Source: Prevotella sp.
Lineage (GTDB): Bacteria; Bacteroidota; Bacteroidia; Bacteroidales; Bacteroidaceae
DNA: 64,000 bases
NCBI GenBank assembly: GCA_016291495.1
Contig: JAEEXI010000004.1
Span: 173,316 to 237,315, forward strand
Direction: 5' to 3'
Below are positions 57,168-64,000 of the stretch, in pieces (the first letter of the stretch is position 1; the number at the start of each line of letters is the position of its first letter). The notes beneath the pieces were generated by a model. That model did not search any database, was not told the DNA's origin, and saw only the letters and a list, made by a program, of their open reading frames with translations. A program made the position numbers and the translations under genes.

Positions 57168-58301
57168 ATGAAAATGAAAAAATCTATGAAATGGGTACTT
57201 GCACTCACTACGATGGTTGGCGGACTGACCTCGTGTGGTGTCGATGTGCCACAGGTGGAACAAACATCGTTTGAGACAGTGACAATTGAGAAAAAGGACA
57301 TCACAGTGCCTATCAAGTTCAGTGCCAAGTTGAAGGGACAGACCGACGTGACCATCACGCCACAGGTCAGCGGACAGCTGATGAAAATCTGCGTGAAAGA
57401 GGGTGACCAGGTGAAGAAAGGCCAGGTGCTGTTCATGATTGACTCGCGTAGTGCACGACTAGACCTCGAGTCTGCACAGGCCAACCTGCAGGCTGCCATC
57501 GCCCAGGAGAACAGTGCGAAACTGGAGTACGAGTCGAACAAGAACCTGTTTGACAAGAAGATTGTGAGCCAGTACACGCTGAGCAGTGCGGAGAACTCTT
57601 GGAAGCAGGCGCAAGCCTCTGTGGCTCAGGCACGTTCCTCAGTGAACAGTGCCAAGGTCAATTTGGGCTACTGCACCATCAGTGCTCCTGTGACAGGTGT
57701 CATCGGTGAGATTCCCGTACGCACGGGCGATCAGGTATCACCAGGCACGGAACTGACCGTCGTCAGTGGTAACACCAATATGGATGCCGAGTTCTCACTG
57801 CCGGAGAGTGTTATCGAAAATGCTGTTGCCGAGGGTGTCAGCATCAATTCGGAGGATGCATTGAAGCAATTCCCCGAGGTGACGTTCGTGATGAAGAACG
57901 GTACGGAGTATAAGCATAAAGGTCGCATCAGCAGTGCTACTGGCATTGTGAATGCTACAACGGGTACTATTTCCGTGAAAGCCACTTTCCCCAATCCTGA
58001 CGGACAACTGTATTCCGGAACCCAGGGTTCGGTGGTCATCCCTATTTCAGAGAGTGGTGTGATGATTATTCCACAGGTGGCTGTGGTGAAACTGCAGGAC
58101 AAGCAGCAGGTGTATAAGGTACAGCCAGACAGCACGGCAACGGCCATTGAGGTGAAGACACAGGATATCTATGATGGTGAGCACTATGCTGTGCTGACAG
58201 GTCTGAACGTTGGTGACAAGATTGTGACTGTCGGAGCCAATAACGTACACGAAGGTCAGAAAGTGCTTTTTCCGGCTGCGCCGAAAAAAAGCGAAAAGTG
58301 A
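57168..58301 (+). CDS. RND efflux periplasmic adaptor (AcrA/MexA-like)
   Basis: 377-residue membrane fusion protein that links the inner-membrane pump to the outer-membrane channel. Lipoprotein signal with lipobox LTSC (Cys23). The lipoyl half-motif VSGQLMKICVKEGDQVKKGQ (about 67-86) and its partner GYCTISAPVTGVIGEIPVRT flank an alpha-hairpin; beta-barrel and membrane-proximal domains follow (GTISVKATFPNPDGQLYSGT, VGDKIVTVGANNVHEGQ). The last residues (KKSEK) and the stop codon are encoded by the 7-nt-period repeat at 58288-58318. First gene of a three-gene operon; no local regulator gene is present. Confidence 0.94.
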   Translation: MKMKKSMKWVLALTTMVGGLTSCGVDVPQVEQTSFETVTIEKKDITVPIKFSAKLKGQTDVTITPQVSGQLMKICVKEGDQVKKGQVLFMIDSRSARLDLESAQANLQAAIAQENSAKLEYESNKNLFDKKIVSQYTLSSAENSWKQAQASVAQARSSVNSAKVNLGYCTISAPVTGVIGEIPVRTGDQVSPGTELTVVSGNTNMDAEFSLPESVIENAVAEGVSINSEDALKQFPEVTFVMKNGTEYKHKGRISSATGIVNATTGTISVKATFPNPDGQLYSGTQGSVVIPISESGVMIIPQVAVVKLQDKQQVYKVQPDSTATAIEVKTQDIYDGEHYAVLTGLNVGDKIVTVGANNVHEGQKVLFPAAPKKSEK

Positions 58302-58336
58302 ATAGTGAAAAGTGAATAATTTCTTGCTTAAGCAAG
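58288..58336. repeat. Composite repeat at the end of the adaptor gene
   Basis: AAGCGAA, AAGTGAA, TAGTGAA, AAGTGAA in 7-nt register (to about 58318) followed by the perfect palindrome CTTGCTTAAGCAAG at 58323-58336. A similar arrangement closes the next gene (61509-61575), and both are followed by GCTACCGC shortly before the next start codon. Confidence 0.75.
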
Positions 58337-58366
58337 CGTACTAAAGAAACGATTAGCTACCGCTTT

Positions 58367-61300
58367 ATGAAGAACAATATATTTATAAATAGGTACGTGA
58401 TGGCGTGTGCCGTCAGTATCGTGTTGGCGCTGGTGGGATTCATCTCGATGAACTCGCTGCCCATCGAGCAATATCCGAACATCGCGCCACCGCAGGTGAG
58501 TGTTTCGGCCACCTATTTGGGTGCTGACCCAAAAACCATTATTCAGTCGGTGATCTCACCCTTGGAGGAGAGTATCAACGGTGTGGACGGTATGGACTAT
58601 ATGGTGTCGAAAGCTACCTCAACGGGTTCCGCGACCATCGACGTGTATTTCAAGCAGGGCGTTGACCCTGACATCGCGACGGTAAACGTGCAGAACCGTG
58701 TGTCGAAGGCGCAGTCGCAACTGCCTTCTGCCGTAATCAATATGGGTATTGAGACGGAAAAGCGCCAGAGCAGTATTCTGCGCATTATCGGTATACAATG
58801 TACAAACGGCAAGTATAACGACGACTTCGTGTCAAACTATGTAGACATCAACATCAAGCCGCGTATGCAGCGTATCTTTGGTGTGGGTTCCGTGACGTCA
58901 TTAGGTAACACCTATGCCCTGCGCGTCTGGATGAAACCCGACGTGCTGGCACAATACGGCCTGACTCCTGACGATATCAGCACAGCCATCAACAGCCAGA
59001 GTTTCGTGACCTCTTTAGGTAACTTCGGTGAGCAGTCGAATAACAAATACCAGTACTCCATGGAGTACAAGGGCACGCTGAAGGAGATTGATGAGTTCAA
59101 TGACATCGTGATCAAGACCACCGATGGCGGCCACGTGCTGCACCTAGGAGACGTTGCTGAGATTGAGATTGGTGCCAAGACCTACAGCTTCAAGTCTAAT
59201 ATCAGCGGCCAGCCGGGTACCTTCATGCTGATTTTCCAGTCACCGGGTTCCAATGCTACGGAGGTAAACGCCCGCATCGACCAGATGTGTGAGGAAATGA
59301 AGGCAACGATGCCTGACGGACTGGAGTTCGTCACCTTGATGAACGCCGACGACTTCCTCTTTGCCGCCATGCATAATGTGGTGGAGACACTGATCATCGC
59401 CATCATCCTGGTGATTCTGGTGGTGTTCTTCTTCCTGCAGAACGTCAAGGCAACGATTATCCCCAGTATCTCGGTGATTGTGTCACTGATGGGTACCTTT
59501 ATGATTGTCACTCTGGCAGGATTCTCGCTGAACCTGCTGACGCTGTTCGCGCTGGTGTTGGCCATCGGTACGGTGGTCGATGATGCCATTGTGGTCGTGG
59601 AGGCCGTGATGGCGAAGATGGAAGGTGGTGTGACCGATGCCAAAGAGGCTACGCGCCAGGCTGTCGGCGAAGTGTCGATGGCGGTATTCTCGTGTACGCT
59701 CGTATTCATGGCGGTATTCATTCCTGTGACCTTTATCTCAGGTACGTCGGGTACGTTCTTCACCCAGTTCGGTATCACCATCGCCTCGGCTGTGGGTCTG
59801 TCGTGTCTGCAGGCGCTGACCACCTGTCCTGCCCTTTGTGCCATCATGCTGAAGGTGACGGAAGACAAGAAAGATGGCGGAAAATCATTGCTCTACTACA
59901 CCAAGAAAGCTTACGATGCCAGCTATAACGCTCTCTTCGACAAATACAGCAAGGGGGTAAAGAAGTTCATCAAGCGTCCAGGTGTGTCTTGGCTACTGGT
60001 GACCATTGCTGCCGCGTTACTTGTATTCTTTATGATGAAACTGCCGTCGGGTCTCGTGCCGCAGGAAGACCAGGGCTGCTTCCTGGTTGAGGTGGATGCT
60101 CCGGAAGGCTACACACTGCAGCAGACCTATGACCTGCTGAACCAGGTGGAAGAGAAGGTGAAGGCTATTCCCGAAATGGAGAGCTATGCCATGGTGAGCG
60201 GCTATGGTCTGATCTCAGGCCAGGGCTCCAGCTATGGCTTCATGGTTGTCCGTCTGAAGAACTGGGAAGAGCGTCCAGGTATAGAACACTGCGTCGATAT
60301 GGTGATGTATCGTTTCTATATGGCGTGTGCGGACATCAAGAATGCCACGGTCATTCCGTTCCAGATGCCTCAGATTCCTGGCTATGGTACGAGCTCAAAC
60401 GTGAACCTCGTGGTAGAGGATCCCACCGACGGCAACCTGTCGGAGTTCTCTAAGAAGACAGACAACTTCCTGGCCAAGCTCATGGAGCGCAAGGAAGTGA
60501 GTATGGCGATGTCCACCTACTCGGAAAAATTCCCGAAATACCGTGTTGAAGTGGATCCCACCCAGTGCAGCCGCGCCGGCTTGTCAGCCAAGGAAGTGCT
60601 GAGCACACTCGGCAACTACTGCAGTGGCTCGTATGTCGCCAACTACAACCAGTTCGGTAAGGTGTATCAGCTGTGGACTGCCGCCGCCCCCGAGTATCGT
60701 CTCGATCCGTCGTCGCTCAACAATATCTTCGTGAAGACGAGCAGCGGAAAGATGTCACCCCTCTCAGAGTTTGTTTCGCTGAAGGAGATTGTAGGTCCGT
60801 CAAACAACCAGCACTTCAACCTGTTCTCGAGTATTGAGTGTCAGGTGTCTCCTGCCAGCGGCTATAGTGAGGGTCAGGTTCAGGAGGTCATTAAAGAAGT
60901 GTTCCGCGAGACAATGCCCTCTACGGCAACGTATGAGTACAGCAGTATGTCGCGTGAGACCGCTGAGGCAGCAGGTTCGAATACCACCACGCTCATCTAC
61001 TGCATCTGTATCGTCCTCATCTACCTGATTATGGGATCGTTGTATAACTCATGGTTCACGCCGTGGGCCGTGCTGCTCAGTATTCCATTCGGTCTGATGG
61101 GCGCCTTCTGCGTCATTTGGGCTTGCGCTAGCATTGGCTTGCCGGGTATGGAGAACAACGTCTATGTACAGACGGGTGTCGTCATGCTGATTGGACTGTT
61201 GGCAAAGACTGCCATCTTGATTACCGAGGTGGCCTCAGAGCATCGCAAACATGGCATGGGCATCGTTGAAGCAGCCTTCGCCGCCTGCCAGGAACGTCTG

Positions 61301-61576
61301 CGCCCCATTCTGATGACCGTTATCTGTATGGTTGTCGGTATGATACCGCTTGCCATCGAGGGTGGTGCTGGTGCCAATGGTAACCGTGCCCTTGCCATGT
61401 GCGTCATCGGAGGTATGGTTGTGGGTACCATCTCCCTGCTCTTCGTCGTACCGGCGTTCTATATCATCTTCCAGAAACTGCATGATAAGTTCCAGGGCAG
61501 CACCGTGGAAGTGAAAAGTGAAAGGCTACGGGTAGGCGAGCTTAGCTCGGGAATAGAGTTAAAAAGTGAAGAATAA
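58367..61576 (+). CDS. RND efflux pump inner-membrane transporter (AcrB/MexB-like, HAE1)
   Basis: 1069-residue proton-driven drug pump with twelve spans. N-terminal MKNNIFINRYVMACAVSIVL and PIEQYPNIAPPQVSVSATYL, the TM4 pair of aspartates in ALVLAIGTVVDDAIVVVEAV, the hallmark GSGFVT-type region, LPSGLVPQEDQGCFLVEVDA in the second half and the C-terminal GLLAKTAILITEVASEHRKH. The last 25 residues or so (from TVEVKSERLRVGELSSG on) extend beyond the usual end and are encoded by the composite repeat at 61509-61575. Members of the HAE1 family export drugs, dyes and bile salts. Confidence 0.95.
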   Translation: MKNNIFINRYVMACAVSIVLALVGFISMNSLPIEQYPNIAPPQVSVSATYLGADPKTIIQSVISPLEESINGVDGMDYMVSKATSTGSATIDVYFKQGVDPDIATVNVQNRVSKAQSQLPSAVINMGIETEKRQSSILRIIGIQCTNGKYNDDFVSNYVDINIKPRMQRIFGVGSVTSLGNTYALRVWMKPDVLAQYGLTPDDISTAINSQSFVTSLGNFGEQSNNKYQYSMEYKGTLKEIDEFNDIVIKTTDGGHVLHLGDVAEIEIGAKTYSFKSNISGQPGTFMLIFQSPGSNATEVNARIDQMCEEMKATMPDGLEFVTLMNADDFLFAAMHNVVETLIIAIILVILVVFFFLQNVKATIIPSISVIVSLMGTFMIVTLAGFSLNLLTLFALVLAIGTVVDDAIVVVEAVMAKMEGGVTDAKEATRQAVGEVSMAVFSCTLVFMAVFIPVTFISGTSGTFFTQFGITIASAVGLSCLQALTTCPALCAIMLKVTEDKKDGGKSLLYYTKKAYDASYNALFDKYSKGVKKFIKRPGVSWLLVTIAAALLVFFMMKLPSGLVPQEDQGCFLVEVDAPEGYTLQQTYDLLNQVEEKVKAIPEMESYAMVSGYGLISGQGSSYGFMVVRLKNWEERPGIEHCVDMVMYRFYMACADIKNATVIPFQMPQIPGYGTSSNVNLVVEDPTDGNLSEFSKKTDNFLAKLMERKEVSMAMSTYSEKFPKYRVEVDPTQCSRAGLSAKEVLSTLGNYCSGSYVANYNQFGKVYQLWTAAAPEYRLDPSSLNNIFVKTSSGKMSPLSEFVSLKEIVGPSNNQHFNLFSSIECQVSPASGYSEGQVQEVIKEVFRETMPSTATYEYSSMSRETAEAAGSNTTTLIYCICIVLIYLIMGSLYNSWFTPWAVLLSIPFGLMGAFCVIWACASIGLPGMENNVYVQTGVVMLIGLLAKTAILITEVASEHRKHGMGIVEAAFAACQERLRPILMTVICMVVGMIPLAIEGGAGANGNRALAMCVIGGMVVGTISLLFVVPAFYIIFQKLHDKFQGSTVEVKSERLRVGELSSGIELKSEE
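61509..61575. repeat. Composite repeat at the end of the pump gene
   Basis: GAAGTGA, AAAGTGA in 7-nt register, then the stem CGAGC-TTA-GCTCG at 61537-61549 and another AAGTGAA at the stop codon. It resembles the element at 58288-58336 but here it is translated as the protein's C-terminal tail. Confidence 0.65.
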
Positions 61577-61602
61577 TTTGCTACCGCATAGAAATTTTGA
61601 TT

Positions 61603-62997
61603 ATGAGATATAAGAATATCATTGCAGCTGCAGCCGTGAGTATGATGCTCACGGGTTGCGGCCTGTATAATAAGTACGAGAAAACTGTAGAGGACCCTGC
61701 CGATCCCTTTGGTACAGCAGTGGGTGTGAGTACGACCGACGAGTCGATTGCCCAGATGTCATGGCGTGAGTTCTTCAGCGACCCCCTGTTGCAGAAGCTT
61801 ATCGAACAGGCACTCGCCAACAATACCGACCTGAATACGGCACGTATCAACATCGAGAAGAGCGAGATATCGCTGAAGACCAAGAAGTTGGCTTATCTGC
61901 CATCGCTCTACTTCGCGCCGCAGGGTATACTCAGCAAGTTCGGTACTAGCGCTTGGTCGAAGAGCTACACCATACCCTTGGATGTCTCTTGGGATATCGA
62001 TGTGTTCGGCTCCATCACCAACAAGAAGCGCGCCGCCAAGGCCGCCCTGTTGCAGGCACAGATGACAGAGGAATCTACCCGTTCCAACCTCATCAGCACG
62101 GTTGCCCAGGAGTATTTCTATCTCCAGTTGCTCGACCGCGAATTAGACATTCTCATCGAGACAGACAGCCTTTGGAAAGCCTCTTTGGATACCCAGCAGG
62201 CACTGTATGAGAATGGTCAGGCTTACAGCACCGCTGTCAACCAGCAGGAGTCGTCGTGGCTCGACGTGAAGACGCAGATTGTCGATATCCGTCGCGTCAT
62301 CCGTTCTACCGAGAACGAGATCTGCAGTCTGCTCTGCATCACGCCACAGCACATCGAGCGCGCACACTGGTATGCAGACCATTATCATTCTGCAGCAGAC
62401 AAACGTATGTTCGAGGACCGCTACTTGAGAATCGGTATTCCTGCCCAGATGCTGGAGCGTCGCCCTGACATCCGCCTGGCCAACTACTACATGGAGGAAG
62501 CCTTCTATAACGTGCAGGCCGCCCGTGCAGCCTTCTTCCCCAGCATCACGTTGAATGGAGAGGTAGGATGGAGCAATAACGGTGGACTCGTCAATCCTGG
62601 CAAGCTGCTGTGGCAGTTCGTCGGATCACTCACGCAGCCCATCTTCGCACGTGGTCAGATCAGGGCCAACTACAAGACGTCAAAACTCACGGAGGAAAAC
62701 CTGAAGAAGAAGTATGTGCAGGCTGTTGTTGATGCCGGCAACGACGTCAACGAGGCATTAGCCGACTGCCGTGCGGCACGTGAGAAGCACGAATACTACC
62801 ATCGTCAGGTGGAGGTGCTTCACGAGGCATTTGTCGGCACCCACGAGCTGATGGACAATGGCAAGGCTAAATACCTTGAGGTGCTCACGGCACAGGAGTC
62901 GTTGCTCTCTGCCCAGCTGAACGAGGCTACGAATATGTACAACGGCGCTCAGGCCCTCATTGCCCTCTATGTGGCATTAGGCGGAGGCACGAAGTAA
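61603..62997 (+). CDS. RND efflux outer-membrane channel (OprM/NodT-type lipoprotein)
   Basis: 464 residues from the ATG at 61603 (a TTG two codons upstream is less likely). Lipobox LTGC (Cys19). The two OEP repeats of TolC-like channels are visible: MSWREFFSDPLLQKLIEQAL with NNTDLNTARINIEKSE, and GIPAQMLERRPDIRLANYYM with EEAFYNVQAARAAFFPSITL followed by GEVGWSNNGGLVNPGKLLWQ. Third gene of the efflux operon, completing a tripartite system with the AcrA- and AcrB-like proteins. Converges with the omega-amidase gene (3-nt gap) without an evident terminator. Confidence 0.94.
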   Translation: MRYKNIIAAAAVSMMLTGCGLYNKYEKTVEDPADPFGTAVGVSTTDESIAQMSWREFFSDPLLQKLIEQALANNTDLNTARINIEKSEISLKTKKLAYLPSLYFAPQGILSKFGTSAWSKSYTIPLDVSWDIDVFGSITNKKRAAKAALLQAQMTEESTRSNLISTVAQEYFYLQLLDRELDILIETDSLWKASLDTQQALYENGQAYSTAVNQQESSWLDVKTQIVDIRRVIRSTENEICSLLCITPQHIERAHWYADHYHSAADKRMFEDRYLRIGIPAQMLERRPDIRLANYYMEEAFYNVQAARAAFFPSITLNGEVGWSNNGGLVNPGKLLWQFVGSLTQPIFARGQIRANYKTSKLTEENLKKKYVQAVVDAGNDVNEALADCRAAREKHEYYHRQVEVLHEAFVGTHELMDNGKAKYLEVLTAQESLLSAQLNEATNMYNGAQALIALYVALGGGTK

Positions 62998-63000
62998 GCA

Positions 63001-63768
63001 TCAGCGGACTACAAATTCGTCAGCATCCTTTAATACAGGGAATTTTTTACGGAACCGCAGTAGCTCGTCCATATCTAGCGCAGCTGCTGCGGTTTCTGCC
63101 TTTCCTGGGGTACACGAGGCAATAGCCTGTCCGTAGGCGTTCAGAACGACGGAGTCGCCCAGGTATTCACCCGTCTTGTCGTTCCCCACGATATTCACCC
63201 CCATCACAAAACACTGATTCTCCAGGGCACGCGCCTTGAGCAGCGTCTGCCATACGTCACGGCGTTTGGCAGGCCAGTTAGCCACATAGATAATGGCATC
63301 ATAGTCGCCCTGATTGCGTGAGAACACGGGGAAGCGCAGGTCATAGCATACCTGCAACAGGAAACGCACCCCTTGCCACGTTACGACGACGCGCCGTTCA
63401 CCAGCCTCATACTCATCCGTCTCACCCGCATAGCTGAACAGGTGTCGCTTGTCGTAATAGTCGTAGCTGCCGTCCGGACGCACGAAGTAGAGGCGGTTGC
63501 GCAACGCCCCCTTCTCGTCCACTGTCGCCACGCTGCCGGCAATGGCTGCATTTAGGCGCGATGCCTGTTGCTGCATCCAGCCGAATATCCGTTGCGACTG
63601 TTCCTTGGCATGTTCCGCTGACCCCTCTGCCAGGAACCCCGTGGCAAAGGTCTCTGCCAGCACGTAAAGGTCGGCTCCTGGCTGTTGGTCCAGCAGTGAG
63701 GAAATATGTTGGAGATTCCCCTCCAAATCATTCCATTTGATGCGATGTTGGATGATTGCTGTCGTCAT
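63001..63768 (-). CDS. Omega-amidase (YafV-like nitrilase superfamily)
   Basis: 255-residue cytoplasmic C-N hydrolase that cleaves alpha-ketoglutaramate and similar omega-amides, a repair step after glutamine transamination. The catalytic triad is complete: Glu39 in LAETFATGF, Lys107 in YYDKRHLFS and Cys141 in QVCYDLRFPVF. The GETDEYEAGE and WPAKRRDVWQTLLKARALEN motifs are those of the YafV group. Monocistronic, with promoter at 63774-63781. Confidence 0.93.
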   Translation of the reverse strand: MTTAIIQHRIKWNDLEGNLQHISSLLDQQPGADLYVLAETFATGFLAEGSAEHAKEQSQRIFGWMQQQASRLNAAIAGSVATVDEKGALRNRLYFVRPDGSYDYYDKRHLFSYAGETDEYEAGERRVVVTWQGVRFLLQVCYDLRFPVFSRNQGDYDAIIYVANWPAKRRDVWQTLLKARALENQCFVMGVNIVGNDKTGEYLGDSVVLNAYGQAIASCTPGKAETAAAALDMDELLRFRKKFPVLKDADEFVVR

Positions 63769-63773
63769 AGGTG

Positions 63774-63781
63774 CAAAGTTA
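63774..63781 (-). promoter_or_regulatory. Promoter -7 box of the omega-amidase gene
   Basis: Plus-strand CAAAGTTA reads TAACTTTG on the minus strand, only 5 nt before the ATG, another nearly leaderless arrangement. Confidence 0.65.
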
Positions 63782-63942
63782 CTATTATTTCATAATATTT
63801 GCAAATGAAATGCCCAAAATCCGCCTTTTTGAACCCTGTCATCCTTCTTTACAGCTTTTACTTTCATTGTCATAATTTTAATCTCCTCTTAGTTTAGTTT
63901 TTAATTGGTTTGTAAATAATTTTCTTTACCATTCCCTTATCT

Positions 63943-63958
63943 CCCTCCCTTGGGAGGG
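63943..63958. other. GC-rich hairpin in the right-end intergenic region
   Basis: CCCTCCC-TT-GGGAGGG forms a short, very stable stem. The 63782-64000 stretch otherwise shows no gene; a T-rich run does not directly follow the stem, so I do not call it a terminator. Confidence 0.5.
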
Positions 63959-64000
63959 TCGGGATGGGGTCGTCGGATTTTTACTCTCTGGGCAGGGAGA

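Overview
The window looks like a chromosomal segment from a member of the Bacteroidota, most likely a Prevotella/Segatella-type Bacteroidales. The evidence is direct: almost every transcription unit starts with the Bacteroidota promoter core TAnnTTTG and Shine-Dalgarno sequences are mostly absent; the tmRNA encodes a GETRYALAA-type tag; and the gene families are typical of the group (ammonia-dependent AsnA, SLBB export proteins paired with Wzz, Wzi, a hybrid two-component protein ending in an AraC domain, DUF4369 and DUF4491 proteins, TrpB2). No transposase, integrase, rRNA or CRISPR array is visible. The genus is an inference.

Layout. 1-257: tail of a winged-helix protein touching the 3' end of a tRNA-Arg(CCG). 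411-12971: housekeeping genes asnA, dnaX, a DivIC/FtsB-like gene, a DUF4369 lipoprotein, dihydroorotase, a stand-alone MetH-activation protein, a metallophosphoesterase, a DPM1-like glycosyltransferase, plsC and mfd. 13056-20101: first polysaccharide block (SLBB export protein, Wzz, UDP-glucose dehydrogenase, FlaA1/CapD-like enzyme). 20131-29051: trpB, a sensor-less hybrid kinase, an orphan small-RNA candidate, trxB-gpx, rpmE2, udk, an HdeD-like protein, a histidine phosphatase, a repeat-rich secreted protein and a lipoprotein. 29035-46280: second, larger polysaccharide locus (Wzi, two lipid-carrier phosphoglycosyl transferases, a DegT aminotransferase, four glycosyltransferases or deacetylase, a nucleotide-sugar dehydrogenase, Wzy, Wzx, an AAC(3)-like acetyltransferase, Wzz, SLBB). 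The middle of this locus (about 34.5-42.5 kb) is visibly more AT-rich than its flanks, as expected for an exchangeable serotype-type cassette. 46450-46922: tmRNA. 46928-52865: a four-gene operon of exported proteins built around an unusual fusion of a nucleoside-hydrolase-like domain to a zeta-toxin-like P-loop kinase. 52941-57035: degenerate nucleotidyltransferase, histidine acid phosphatase, PepD and DUF4491. 57108-62997: tripartite RND efflux operon. 63001-63781: omega-amidase.

How the genes work together. The two polysaccharide blocks contain the parts of a Wzx/Wzy-dependent surface polysaccharide pathway: two candidate initiators, sugar-nucleotide enzymes, glycosyltransferases, flippase, polymerase, chain-length control, outer-membrane export and Wzi surface attachment. 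The rest is mostly short operons with their own promoter.

Most unusual signals: (1) the exported nucleoside-hydrolase/kinase fusion with a paralogous kinase lipoprotein and a TMEM43-like membrane protein; (2) short 7-nt-period (once 8-nt) microrepeats scattered between and inside conserved genes, six of them in mfd, where they are translated in frame; (3) a tandem array of four 17-nt palindromes spaced exactly 22 nt apart between convergent glycosyltransferase genes; (4) an orphan promoter-terminator unit without an ORF; (5) a perfect 19-bp inverted repeat that carries both divergent dnaX/divIC promoters.
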